From Brevibacterium limosum (GTDB taxonomy: Bacteria > Actinomycetota > Actinomycetes > Actinomycetales > Brevibacteriaceae), in assembly GCF_011617705.1 (NCBI RefSeq), contig NZ_CP050154.1, forward strand, positions 1,984,001-2,048,000: 64,000 bases of DNA, given 5' to 3'. The translations under genes were made by a program, and so were the position numbers. This document shows, one piece after another, positions 1 through 8,223 of this stretch. The notes below the pieces were generated by a model. The model ran no database searches. It saw only the letters and a list, made by a program, of their open reading frames with translations, and was not told the DNA's origin. How positions within the stretch are numbered: position 1 is the stretch's first letter; each line of letters begins with the position of its first letter.

Positions 1-1012
1 CCCAGAACAGGAACAGCTCACCCAATCCGCCGGTGATCGTGGCTTCGAAACCGGACGGTGCGCCCAGCTCCGCGTCGCCGGCCGAGGGCCCGAGCAGGCA
101 CAGCAGCGCGTCCGCTCGTGCGTCGGAGAACCCGATGTCGGCGGGGGAGTCGACGACGACGGGAAGGATGCCCTGTCCGTCCTTGCCGAGGGATTCGGCG
201 ACGAGCTGCTCGACCCAGGCACCGAGGCCGCGCAGCTGCGGAGCGGTTTCGGCGAGGACGAGCTTCTCCGTCGTCCGGGCATGAGCGATGCTCAGCCAGG
301 TGCCGAACCGCAGCGCCGGGTTGTCCAGACTGTCGGCGGACAGGTGCGGGACTGCCTCAGCCGCCTCGGCGACGATTCCGCGCACATCCGCACCGGCCAG
401 ACCCGCGGGAACGAGTCCGAAGGCCGAGAGCGCACTGAACCGCCCACCGACCGTGGGCTCGGCGAGGAAGGTCGCGAGGAAGCCCTGCTCGGCGGCCAAC
501 GCCTCGAGCTCCGTCCCCGGGTCGGTGATCGCGATCATCCGTGACGCCGGATCGACGCCGATCGATTCGAAAGCCGCGGCGAAGCTGCGTCGGATCGAAT
601 CCGTCTCCACCGTGGTTCCGGACTTCGAGGCGATGATGAGGACCGTGCGTTCGAGGTCGGTGCCGATCGCCTCGGCGACCTGGTTCGGATCCGTCGAATC
701 GACGATCTCGAGCCGGACGCCCGCGGTCTGGGTCATCACCTCGGGGGCGAGCGACGATCCGCCCATTCCGGCCAGGCTGATCGTGCGCAGACCCTGCTCC
801 TGCAGTCGTGCCCGCAGGGAATCGATCTGATCGAGCAGCTCTGCGGCCTCCTGCGGCAGATCCACCCAGCCCATCCGGTCCGCGGCATCCGCGGCACCGT
901 CGAAGAGCTCGGCATCTTGGCGGCTGAGGCGGGAGGCCGGACCGGCGTCGATGAGACGCGCGGCCTCGACATCGAATTCTTCGCCGACGGGAACAGAGAG
1001 TGAGAGCTTCAT
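1..1012 (-). CDS. pgi: Glucose-6-phosphate isomerase, partial (C-terminus beyond window start)
   Basis: Interconverts glucose-6-phosphate and fructose-6-phosphate in the cytosol. Reading the minus strand from the ATG at 1012 gives an uninterrupted frame to base 1, so at least 337 residues are present and the stop lies outside. It begins MKLSLSVPVGEEFDVEAARL and carries sugar-isomerase (SIS) features: GMGGSSLAPEV near residue 85 and IASKSGTT near residue 125. The start overlaps the tal stop as ATGA, so the two genes are probably co-translated, and it is the last visible gene of a tkt-tal-pgi pentose-phosphate operon. The layout suits the monomeric actinobacterial Pgi usually found next to tal rather than the long E. 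coli type. Confidence 0.88.
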   Translation of the reverse strand, partial: MKLSLSVPVGEEFDVEAARLIDAGPASRLSRQDAELFDGAADAADRMGWVDLPQEAAELLDQIDSLRARLQEQGLRTISLAGMGGSSLAPEVMTQTAGVRLEIVDSTDPNQVAEAIGTDLERTVLIIASKSGTTVETDSIRRSFAAAFESIGVDPASRMIAITDPGTELEALAAEQGFLATFLAEPTVGGRFSALSAFGLVPAGLAGADVRGIVAEAAEAVPHLSADSLDNPALRFGTWLSIAHARTTEKLVLAETAPQLRGLGAWVEQLVAESLGKDGQGILPVVVDSPADIGFSDARADALLCLLGPSAGDAELGAPSGFEATITGGLGELFLFW

Positions 1013-2112
1013 GAGCGGTCCAGAGCCGTACGGATCGTAACCTGGAGTTCGGTCCAGCTGACGTCGAATTTCTTCAGACCCTGCTCTTCGAGCACGGTCA
1101 TGACGTCGGCATAGTCGATGCCCAGTCGTGCCAGAGCATCGAAGACCTCGTCGGCGGCGCGGTAGTGCTCCGACGTGATCTGCCCGGTGACCTCACCGTG
1201 GTCGGCGAAGGCCTCCAGAGTGGGTTCGGGCATCGTGTTCACGGTGTTCGGTGCCACGAGACCGGTCACATACATCGTGTCGGAGTAGTCGGGATTCTTC
1301 ACCCCCGTCGAGGCCCACAGCAGGCGCTGCGGACGGGCCCCGGCGAGTTCGAGGACCCGGAAGCGTTCGGAGGTGAACAGCTGCGAGTGGATCTCATGGG
1401 CGAGCACGCAGTTCGCGATGCCCGCCTTGCCCTTGAGCTCTGCGGCCTTCGGATCCTCGACGGCGTCGAGACGGGAATCGATCTCCGAATCCACACGGGA
1501 GACGAACACCGAAGCCACCGACCGGATCGTCGAGAGGTCATGGCCGGCGGCGCGGGCCTTCTCCAGACCCTGCAGGAAGGCTTCGACGACGTGACGGTAC
1601 CGGGTCAGGGAGAACACGAGAGTGACGTTGACGCTGATCCCTGCCGCGATCGTCTCGGAGATCGCCCGGAGCCCCTCCTCGGTGGCGGGGATCTTGATCA
1701 TCGCATTCGGCTCGCCGACGCGTTCCCACAGGGCCTTCGCCGAGGCCACGGTGCCTTCTGCATCGTGAGCCAGCGGGGGAGCGACCTCGATCGACACGCG
1801 ACCGTCCTCACCGTCCGTGGACTCGAAGACCGGTCGGAACAGACGAGCCGCCTCGGCGACATCCGTCGTGGTCAGAGCCTCGATCGCCGAATCCACATCG
1901 GCGCCCGAGGCACCGAGCTCGGCGACCGCGGAATCGTAGTCGTTCGCAGCGGAGATCGCGTTGGCGAAGATCGTCGGATTCGTCGTCACCCCCGTGACCG
2001 CGGAGTCCTCAATGAGTCGGGCGAGGTCGCCGGATTCGAGCCGGGTGCGGGAGAGGTCGTCGAGCCAGATCGAGACCCCGGCTCCGCTGAGCTGCTGGAG
2101 ACGTTCACTCAT
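1009..2112 (-). CDS. tal: Transaldolase
   Basis: Transfers dihydroxyacetone units between sugar phosphates in the non-oxidative pentose phosphate pathway. The 367-residue product has GVTTNPTIF at about 41-49 and the Schiff-base lysine in MIKIPATEEGL (K140), as in the actinobacterial long transaldolase subfamily. An open frame continues upstream of the chosen start, but the ATG at 2112 gives MSERLQQLSGAGVSIWLDDL, the usual family N-terminus, and overlaps the tkt stop by ATGA. The longer reading would lie inside tkt. It is the middle gene of tkt-tal-pgi, with 4-bp overlaps on both sides indicating translational coupling. Confidence 0.95.
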   Translation of the reverse strand: MSERLQQLSGAGVSIWLDDLSRTRLESGDLARLIEDSAVTGVTTNPTIFANAISAANDYDSAVAELGASGADVDSAIEALTTTDVAEAARLFRPVFESTDGEDGRVSIEVAPPLAHDAEGTVASAKALWERVGEPNAMIKIPATEEGLRAISETIAAGISVNVTLVFSLTRYRHVVEAFLQGLEKARAAGHDLSTIRSVASVFVSRVDSEIDSRLDAVEDPKAAELKGKAGIANCVLAHEIHSQLFTSERFRVLELAGARPQRLLWASTGVKNPDYSDTMYVTGLVAPNTVNTMPEPTLEAFADHGEVTGQITSEHYRAADEVFDALARLGIDYADVMTVLEEQGLKKFDVSWTELQVTIRTALDRS

Positions 2113-4190
2113 GCTTCCGCCTTTGCTGCGTAGATGGATTCCTTGGCTGCGTCGACGACGGCCGAGGCCGTGATGCCGAACTTCTCGTACAGGGTCTGGT
2201 AGTCCGCAGATGCCCCGAAGTGCTCGATGGACACGGCACGACCGGCATCGCCGAGGTACTTGTGCCAGCTCATCGACGAGGCGGCTTCGATGCTCACACG
2301 GGCCCTGAGGGAGCGTGGGAGCACCGTGGTCCGGTAGTCCTCCGGCTGAGCGTCGAACCACTCCTGGCAGGGCATGGAGATCACGCGTGCAGCGGTGCCC
2401 GATGCCCGGAGAGCCTCGGCGGCATCGAGAGCGATGGCGACCTCGGATCCGCTGGCGATGATCGCCACCTCGGGCCGGTCACCGGTGTCGGTGAGCACAT
2501 ACCCGCCGCGTGCCGCCTCGGAGGCGGGTGCGTACTTCTCACGGTCGAGGACCGGCACGGCCTGACGGGTCAGCACGAGTCCGCTGGGTCCGTCCGTGCG
2601 GTCGAGAATCTTCCGCCAGGCGACCGCGGTCTCGTTCGCATCGGCGGGACGGACGACGTCGAGGCCGGGGATGGCGCGCAGGGCCGAGAGGTGCTCGATC
2701 GGCTGATGCGTGGGACCGTCCTCGCCGAGGCCGATCGAATCGTGAGTCCACACAAACAGGTTCGGCAGCTGCTGGAGGGCGGCCAGTCGCACGGCGGGGC
2801 GCTGGTAGTCGCTGAAGACGAGGAAGGTGCCGGTGTACGGGCGGGTTCCGCCGTGGAGGGCGATGCCGTTGCCGATGAGGCCGGCGGAGAACTCGCGGAC
2901 GCCGAAGTGGATATTGCGTCCGTAGGCGTGACCGGAGAAGGCCTCGGTCGACCGGTGAGTGGGCAGGAAGCTCGGCTCACCCTTGATCAGCGTGTTGTTC
3001 GAACCCGCGAGATCGGCGGAACCGCCCCAGAGCTCCGGCATGATCTCGGCGATGGCATTGAGCACCTGACCGGAGGCCGCACGAGTGGCGATGCCTTTCT
3101 CGCTGACTTCGAAGACCGGGAAAGCCGCATCGAGGCCGGCGGGCAGCTCCCGTTTGGACAGGCGGTCGAAGAGAGCCGCGTTGTCCGGGTTCGCGCTGCG
3201 CCATTCGGCGAAGGAGTCGTCCCATGCGAGGTGAGCGGCACGACCCCGGTCGAGGGCCTGACGGGTGTGGGCGAGGACCTCGTCGTCGACGGCGAAGGTC
3301 TGCTCGGGATCGAAGCCGAGGATCTCCTTGGTCGCCCGGATCTCGTCCTCACCGAGGGCCGCGCCATGGGACCCGCCGGTGTTCTGCGCGTTCGGGGACG
3401 GCCAGGCGATGATCGTGGACAGCCGGATGAACGAGGGGCGAGAATCGGCGCGCGCGGCCTCGACGGCGGCGTGGAAGGCGGCGATGTCCTCGTGGTAGTC
3501 ATCGCCTGCGGTGAAGTCGACGTGCTGGACGTGCCAGCCGTAGGCGGCGTAGCGGGCGGCGGTGTCCTCACCGAAGGCGATGGCGGTGTCGTCTTCGATG
3601 GAGATCTTGTTGTCGTCCCAGATGACCAGCAGATTCGACAGCTCCTGTGTGCCCGCCAGCGAGGAGGCTTCACCGGACACGCCCTCTTCGAGGTCGCCGT
3701 CGGAGGCCAGCACGATGATCGAGTGATCGAACGGCGAGGTGCCGGGGGCCGCCTCGGGATCGAAGAGTCCGCGTTCGCGGCGAGCGGCCATGGCCATGCC
3801 CACGGCCGAGGCCAGTCCGGAGCCCAGCGGACCCGTGGTGATCTCGACGCCGGCGGTGTGCCCGACCTCGGGGTGGCCCGGGGTCAGCGAGCCCCATGTG
3901 CGCAGCGCCTTCAGATCGTCGAGTTCCAGTCCGAATCCGGCCAGGTAGAGCTGGATGTACTGAGTCAGCGAACTGTGACCGCAGGAGAGGACGAAGCGAT
4001 CACGGCCGACCCAGGTCGGGTCGGCCGGGTCGTGAGTGAGTCCGTGCTGATACAGGTAGTGGGCGATGGGGGCCAAGCTCATGGCGGTGCCCGGGTGCCC
4101 GTTCCCTGTCTTCTGCACCGCATCCGCGGCGAGGAGGCGGGCAGTGTCGACTGCGCGATTGTCGAGTTCAGTCCAGGACAGAGTTGTCAT
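2109..4190 (-). CDS. tkt: Transketolase
   Basis: Thiamine-diphosphate enzyme moving two-carbon units in the pentose phosphate pathway. The 693-residue product has GNGHPG near residues 29-34, the diphosphate-binding SDGDLEEG segment, and the C-terminal domain with SGSEVAIALDAAEAL. The start at 4190 (MTTLSWTELDNRAVD) is preceded by GAAGGA about 12 nt upstream; an in-frame ATG at 4232 would add 14 residues but has no ribosome-binding site and lies directly next to the proposed -10. It is the first gene of the minus-strand tkt-tal-pgi operon and is divergent from a membrane-protein gene across a symmetric promoter region. Confidence 0.96.
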   Translation of the reverse strand: MTTLSWTELDNRAVDTARLLAADAVQKTGNGHPGTAMSLAPIAHYLYQHGLTHDPADPTWVGRDRFVLSCGHSSLTQYIQLYLAGFGLELDDLKALRTWGSLTPGHPEVGHTAGVEITTGPLGSGLASAVGMAMAARRERGLFDPEAAPGTSPFDHSIIVLASDGDLEEGVSGEASSLAGTQELSNLLVIWDDNKISIEDDTAIAFGEDTAARYAAYGWHVQHVDFTAGDDYHEDIAAFHAAVEAARADSRPSFIRLSTIIAWPSPNAQNTGGSHGAALGEDEIRATKEILGFDPEQTFAVDDEVLAHTRQALDRGRAAHLAWDDSFAEWRSANPDNAALFDRLSKRELPAGLDAAFPVFEVSEKGIATRAASGQVLNAIAEIMPELWGGSADLAGSNNTLIKGEPSFLPTHRSTEAFSGHAYGRNIHFGVREFSAGLIGNGIALHGGTRPYTGTFLVFSDYQRPAVRLAALQQLPNLFVWTHDSIGLGEDGPTHQPIEHLSALRAIPGLDVVRPADANETAVAWRKILDRTDGPSGLVLTRQAVPVLDREKYAPASEAARGGYVLTDTGDRPEVAIIASGSEVAIALDAAEALRASGTAARVISMPCQEWFDAQPEDYRTTVLPRSLRARVSIEAASSMSWHKYLGDAGRAVSIEHFGASADYQTLYEKFGITASAVVDAAKESIYAAKAEA

Positions 4191-4232
4191 GTCGTCGAGC
4201 GATCCTTCGTTCGTCTGAGAGCGTGCATTCAA

Positions 4233-4321
4233 ACTCTACCCGTCGGACGCCAGAAGCGTCGCCCCTGTTCGCCAGCCGCACCGTCGGGGTCCGAGACTTT
4301 CCGGCTACTGACGGGTAGAGT
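4233..4321. promoter_or_regulatory. Symmetric divergent promoter region (tkt / membrane protein-ctaB)
   Basis: ACTCTACCCGTC at 4233-4244 is the exact reverse complement of GACGGGTAGAGT at 4310-4321. Each arm supplies a TAGAGT -10-like hexamer facing outward, one towards tkt and one towards the 4415 gene. No convincing -35 hexamer is seen on either side. The identical 12-mers may be shared extended -10 elements or a binding site used twice. Confidence 0.5.
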
Positions 4322-4414
4322 GTGGTCCCGAGCACAGCTGTGATTCGACAATCGACAACTGCTGCGAGTTGCACAGACTCAGAAGAGACCGTGGTCGACA
4401 GGAGAGGTGGCAGG

Positions 4415-4972
4415 GTGGGCGAAGGTGCTGATCCCGTGCTCGATGTCGCTGGCGCAGACGGCGCGGACCGGCGAGCTGAATGGCCGGCGGGCAGGCGTCC
4501 CGACCTCGCCGAGGCGGCCCACCAGACCAGAGCGCTCCGTCGGGCGCTCTCCCGGTTCGGCGCGGCCTTCCCCGTGTTCTTCGCTGTGGTGACCATCGCC
4601 GTGTCGTCGGCGATCGGACAGCCGCTGCGCGGCAGCGTCGACCTCGGTGAGCTCGGGCTCTGGACGCTGGGCACTCTGCTTCTGCTCACACCCTTCGCAG
4701 CCGCGCTGGCTGTGATGCTCAACGCCCGACGCGGCGGGCTGGTATGGAGGACGGCTCTCATCTATTCCCTCCTCGCCGGCACCCTCGGTCTGTGTGTCGA
4801 CTTAGGCGTCCTCGGCACGGATCCGCAGTCCGCCTCGCTGAGCTTCGTCTCGGCACTCGTCGTGCAGGTCATCGTGCTTGCACCCGTGTGTGCCGCAGTG
4901 GCCTTCCTCGTCCGCATCGTCAGTGAGTCGACTCGCCTTCGCGCGACTGGCAAAAACTTCGACAACAGGTAG
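4415..4972 (+). CDS. Conserved four-helix membrane protein of unknown function
   Basis: Product not recognised. The 185-residue protein has a charged N-terminus of about 50 residues rich in Arg, Asp and Glu, then four predicted membrane segments (around AFPVFFAVVTIAV, LWTLGTLLLLTPFAAALAVML, ALIYSLLAGTLGLCVDL and ALVVQVIVLAPVCAAVAFLV). The GTG at 4415 is chosen because GGAGAGG lies 7 nt upstream; an earlier GTG (4391) and ATG (4322) in the same frame have no ribosome-binding site. Its stop is 10 bases before ctaB, which may also have its own leaderless promoter overlapping this stop codon. A role near heme or oxidase biogenesis is suggested only by position. Confidence 0.65.
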   Translation: MGEGADPVLDVAGADGADRRAEWPAGRRPDLAEAAHQTRALRRALSRFGAAFPVFFAVVTIAVSSAIGQPLRGSVDLGELGLWTLGTLLLLTPFAAALAVMLNARRGGLVWRTALIYSLLAGTLGLCVDLGVLGTDPQSASLSFVSALVVQVIVLAPVCAAVAFLVRIVSESTRLRATGKNFDNR

Positions 4973-4975
4973 AAT
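4970..4975 (+). promoter_or_regulatory. Leaderless -10 element of ctaB (TAGAAT)
   Basis: TAGAAT ends 7 nt before the ctaB GTG, placing the transcription start at or next to the start codon. It overlaps the TAG stop of the upstream gene. Confidence 0.55.
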
Positions 4976-4982
4976 CTAGGCC

Positions 4983-5969
4983 GTGAGCAAACTTCGTCAG
5001 AACCGGGAAGAGCAGAGTGAACGACCTCTGCAGAGGGCCATCGACGAGCAGAATCTCGCTGCCCGACCGCGTTCGATCATCAGCGCATATATCTCACTGA
5101 CCAAACCGCGTGTCATCGAACTGCTCCTCGTCACGACCGCGCCCGTGATGTTCCTGGCCGCTCAGGGCCTGCCGAACATCTGGCTGGTCATCAACACTCT
5201 CATCGGCGGAGCCGCGGCAGCGGCCTCGGCGTCGGTCTTCAACTGCTATGTCGACCGTGACATCGACGCGAAGATGGAGCGGACGAAGGACCGACCCCTC
5301 GTCACCGGTGAGGTCAGCCCCCGCTCCGCACTGATCTTCGCCTTCGTGCTCGGCATCGGTTCGATCTTCTGGCTCGGGGGATTCACGAACTGGGTCACGG
5401 CGGGGCTCACCGCCTCGGCGATCCTGCTCTACGCAGTCTTCTACACTCTCGTTCTCAAGCGCCGCACCTCACAGAACATCGTCTGGGGCGGCGCCGCGGG
5501 CTGCATGCCCGTGCTCATCGGCTGGTCGGCCGTGACCGGGGGAGTCGCATGGGAGCCCGTGCTGCTCTTCCTCGTCGTCTTCTTCTGGACCCCGCCGCAC
5601 TACTGGCCGCTGGCGATCAAATACAAGGCCGACTACGACGCCGCCGAAGTGCCCATGCTGCCGTCGAAGGTTCCGCCGACGTCCGTCGGTCGTCAGATGA
5701 TCCTCTACACGTGGGCGATGATCGCATGCTCGCTGGCACTCATCCCCGTCGCTCCGATGGGCCCGGTCTACACGATCGTGGCTGTGGGCGCCGGAGCCTG
5801 GTTCCTGTGGTCGTGCTACTCGCTGGTCTCCCGCGCCAAGCAGGGCAAGGACGGCACCTCGCTCAAGGCGATGAAGGTCTTCCACGGTTCGATCACCTAC
5901 CTGTCGCTGCTCTTCCTGGCTGTGGCCATCGACCCGTTCGTGCCCACTCTGATCCCCGGCATCTGGTGA
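4983..5969 (+). CDS. ctaB: Heme O synthase (protoheme IX farnesyltransferase)
   Basis: Adds the farnesyl tail to protoheme IX at the membrane, the first step towards heme A for aa3-type cytochrome oxidase. The 328-residue product is a UbiA-superfamily polytopic protein with the first Asp-rich motif NCYVDRDIDAKMERT (N87, D91, D95) and the second conserved loop YTLVLKRRTSQN. The GTG start at 4983 follows a TAGAAT hexamer by 7 nt and has only a weak Shine-Dalgarno sequence, consistent with a leaderless mRNA. ctaA lies about 1.5 kb away on the other strand, completing the heme A pathway. Confidence 0.95.
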   Translation: MSKLRQNREEQSERPLQRAIDEQNLAARPRSIISAYISLTKPRVIELLLVTTAPVMFLAAQGLPNIWLVINTLIGGAAAAASASVFNCYVDRDIDAKMERTKDRPLVTGEVSPRSALIFAFVLGIGSIFWLGGFTNWVTAGLTASAILLYAVFYTLVLKRRTSQNIVWGGAAGCMPVLIGWSAVTGGVAWEPVLLFLVVFFWTPPHYWPLAIKYKADYDAAEVPMLPSKVPPTSVGRQMILYTWAMIACSLALIPVAPMGPVYTIVAVGAGAWFLWSCYSLVSRAKQGKDGTSLKAMKVFHGSITYLSLLFLAVAIDPFVPTLIPGIW

Positions 5970-6048
5970 GTCGTCGCCGGAACCCGGTGCGCTGAGACTC
6001 GCCGCCGGGCGCTCACAGAGAAGTCTCGCAGAGAGCCCGGTGTCACAT

Positions 6049-6111
6049 TCGGCCGAGTCTGCGCTGAATAGCCCAGTTCCGAACCTGGGCTATTCAGCGC
6101 AGACTGGGCCG
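6049..6111. terminator. Long hairpin between convergent ctaB and VOC genes
   Basis: Two 21-base arms (6056-6076 and 6085-6105) are perfectly complementary around an 8-base loop (TTCCGAAC). One mismatch further out, GGCC pairs with GGCC, extending the stem to about 6050-6110. No long T tract follows on either side. It lies between two convergent genes and probably ends both transcripts. Confidence 0.65.
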
Positions 6112-6153
6112 TTTCCCATTTGTACCCCGGTTTTCGGGCCGGAACGCAGATCC

Positions 6154-6618
6154 TCAGCCGGCGCCCACGAGGTCGTCGATGACGATCTTCTTCATCTGCA
6201 TGAGGGCCTGAGTCTGTGCCGGGCCGGTCATCAGCTCACCCAGGTTCGCAGGGACGATCTGCCAGCTGATCCCGAATCGGTCCTTGAGCCAGCCGCACTG
6301 CTCGTGCTCGGGTGAGGCCGACAGATGCGACCAGTAGTGATCGATCTCGGCCTGGTCGGCACATTCGACGGTCAGCGAGATCGCCTCGTTGAATGTGAAT
6401 GCCGGTCCTCCGTCGAGGCAGATGAAAGGTGTGCCGTCGAGGACGAAGCGGCCGTCCAGGACCTTCCCGCTCATCCCCGCGAAGTGTTCGTCGAGGGATT
6501 CGTCGGGATAGCGTTCGATGGAGAGGATGCGCGAATCAGGGAAGACTGAGCAGTAGAACTCCATGGCCTCCTCGGCGCGATCAGGAAACCACAGACACGG
6601 AACGATCGGGACTGGCAT
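6154..6618 (-). CDS. VOC (glyoxalase/PhnB-like) family protein
   Basis: A 154-residue single-domain protein of the vicinal oxygen chelate fold, PhnB / 3-demethylubiquinone methyltransferase-like branch. Family marks are PCLWFPDRAEEAMEFYCSVF at the start, FICLDGGPAFTFNEAISLTV in the middle and CGWLKDRFGISWQIVP near the end. The exact substrate is unknown. The start at 6618 (MPVPIVPCLWF) has GAGGAG about 6 nt upstream; a longer open frame exists but would lie inside ctaA. The first 38 bases overlap the end of ctaA, so it is likely the last cistron of the ABC-ctaA transcript. Confidence 0.82.
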   Translation of the reverse strand: MPVPIVPCLWFPDRAEEAMEFYCSVFPDSRILSIERYPDESLDEHFAGMSGKVLDGRFVLDGTPFICLDGGPAFTFNEAISLTVECADQAEIDHYWSHLSASPEHEQCGWLKDRFGISWQIVPANLGELMTGPAQTQALMQMKKIVIDDLVGAG

Positions 6619-7483
6619 CGGTGCTCCTCGGGTATGCGCTGTCGAGGACGGCAACGCTTGCCGCAATCGTAGCGGACAGCCCGACCATGTGTAAGGCCAC
6701 CAGGGCTTCGGGAACGCCGAGGAAGTACTGGACGTATCCGATGACCCCCTGCGCGATCTCGACGACGAGGAGCACGGCCAGCGGAGCGACCATTGCGGTC
6801 TGCGCCTTCTTCCGGGCGACCACCAGGGCGGAGAGCGTGGCGACGACGAGCAGCCACACCGGTGCGGCATGGAGGCGGGTGACCCAGATGTTGTCGAGGT
6901 CGTTGCGGGTCGAGATCGTCGAACCCGAGTGTGGTCCGGCACCCGTGGTGAGCACTCCGAATACGACGATGATCGCGGTGAGGCCGAGGATGATCCAGCC
7001 GAGTGTCGGCAGGGGAGCCGGAGCCTTGGTGTTCAGTCGCACGCCCGTGTCGTAGGTGCGACGGACGAAGTAGGCGGCGACACCGACGGCGACGGCCGAG
7101 GGGACGAAGTGGCCGGCGACGACCCAGGGGTTGAGCTTCGTCCACACGGTGATTCCGCCGACGACGGCCTGGACGGGGACGATGGCCAGCAGTCCGATAT
7201 TGAGCCAGAAGAGATCCGGGCGCTTCTTCCGGTGCCTCCACAGCATGAGCGCGATGCACACGCCGAGGATCGCCAGCGCCACGGCAAGGAGCCGGTTGCC
7301 GAACTCGATGGCGCCGTGGATGCCCATCTCGCTGGTGGCCACGAGGGAATCGGGGGTGCACTTCGGCCAGTCCGAGCACCCGAGTCCCGATCCGGTGAGC
7401 CGGACGATTCCGCCGGTCAGGATGATCCCGGCCTGGGCGATGAGCATGGCCCAAGCGGCGATGCGGATCTTCTTCGTGACCAC
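6581..7483 (-). CDS. ctaA: Heme A synthase (COX15/CtaA family)
   Basis: Membrane enzyme that oxidises the C8 methyl of heme O to the formyl of heme A. About eight hydrophobic segments are visible. The cysteine pair in SGLGCSDWPKC (C36, C42) lies after the first helix, followed by HGAIEFGNRLLA, the conserved His/Glu heme region, and a later HFVPSAVAVG. I place the start at GTG 7483 because AGGAG lies just upstream; an ATG at 7495 overlapping the permease stop (ATGA) is an alternative adding four residues. Its neighbours are an ABC exporter upstream and the VOC gene downstream, all on one strand. Confidence 0.92.
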   Translation of the reverse strand: MVTKKIRIAAWAMLIAQAGIILTGGIVRLTGSGLGCSDWPKCTPDSLVATSEMGIHGAIEFGNRLLAVALAILGVCIALMLWRHRKKRPDLFWLNIGLLAIVPVQAVVGGITVWTKLNPWVVAGHFVPSAVAVGVAAYFVRRTYDTGVRLNTKAPAPLPTLGWIILGLTAIIVVFGVLTTGAGPHSGSTISTRNDLDNIWVTRLHAAPVWLLVVATLSALVVARKKAQTAMVAPLAVLLVVEIAQGVIGYVQYFLGVPEALVALHMVGLSATIAASVAVLDSAYPRSTDASPDRSVSVVS

Positions 7484-7491
7484 TTCACTCC

Positions 7492-8223
7492 TCATTCGAA
7501 ACGGAACCACCTGCGTGCCGCAAGCGTTCCCACAAGCCCCCATACCAGGAGCACGATGATTGCCTTGATGTCTGTGCCGCCGTCCCCGATGGCGGACCGC
7601 ATGGCGTCGCCGAGAGCTCCGGAGGGCAGGTAGCCCACAACTGTTCCCCATTCTCCCGGATGCGCGATGATGAGGCCACCGACGCCGGCCATGAGAACCC
7701 AGATGAGGTTCGTCGCCGCCAGCGTCGCCTCGGCGCGGACGGTTCCGGCCATGAGCAGACCGAGGGAGAGCAGCGCAGCGGTGCCCAGCAGAGTGGTCAC
7801 CACGAGCCCGAGAACATCGACGGGTCCGCGGAAACCGAGGGCGACCGCCACGGCGAGGACGAGTGCGTACTGGATGACGATGACGACGATGACGGCGCCG
7901 AGTTTGCCGAGGATGAGTCCGCTCGTCCCCAGCGGAGTCGTCGCCAGCTGCCGCAGCACGCCGTAGCGGCGGTCGAAGGCGGTGGCGATCGCCTGACCGG
8001 TGAATGCGCTGGAGGCCAAGCTCAGGCTCAGCGCTCCGGGCACGGCGATCGCCAGCGGATCGGTTCCGGAATCGATGACCCCGAGTCCAGTGAGCAGGGG
8101 AGTCTTCGCGAGGAAGACGAGCAGACCGAGAGGGAAGATCACCGAGAGCAGCAGCTGCTCGCCGTTGCGCAGAACGGACAGGGTCTCGAACCTCGTCTGC
8201 GAGACGATGCGCGTGAGGGTCAT
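7492..8223 (-). CDS. ABC-2 type exporter, membrane subunit
   Basis: A 243-residue integral membrane protein with about six hydrophobic segments, matching ABC-2 type permeases. It begins MTLTRIVSQTRFETLSVLRN, a short cytoplasmic stretch before the first helix. Its start overlaps the stop of the ATPase gene (ATGA), so the two are coupled and form one exporter. The substrate is not visible in the sequence. In other Actinobacteria an ABC pair sits between ctaA and the suf operon, so a link to heme, copper or oxidase biogenesis is possible, but that is inference from position. Confidence 0.85.
   Translation of the reverse strand: MTLTRIVSQTRFETLSVLRNGEQLLLSVIFPLGLLVFLAKTPLLTGLGVIDSGTDPLAIAVPGALSLSLASSAFTGQAIATAFDRRYGVLRQLATTPLGTSGLILGKLGAVIVVIVIQYALVLAVAVALGFRGPVDVLGLVVTTLLGTAALLSLGLLMAGTVRAEATLAATNLIWVLMAGVGGLIIAHPGEWGTVVGYLPSGALGDAMRSAIGDGGTDIKAIIVLLVWGLVGTLAARRWFRFE

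Noticed and set aside
4191-4232. Longer tkt start at 4232
   Set aside because: No ribosome-binding site and the codon sits beside the proposed -10; 4190 has GAAGGA at suitable spacing.
2220-4343. 707-codon open frame on the plus strand antisense to tkt
   Set aside because: It mirrors tkt codon positions, is full of Gly/Asp/Glu/Arg typical of reversed high-GC genes and has no recognisable domain.
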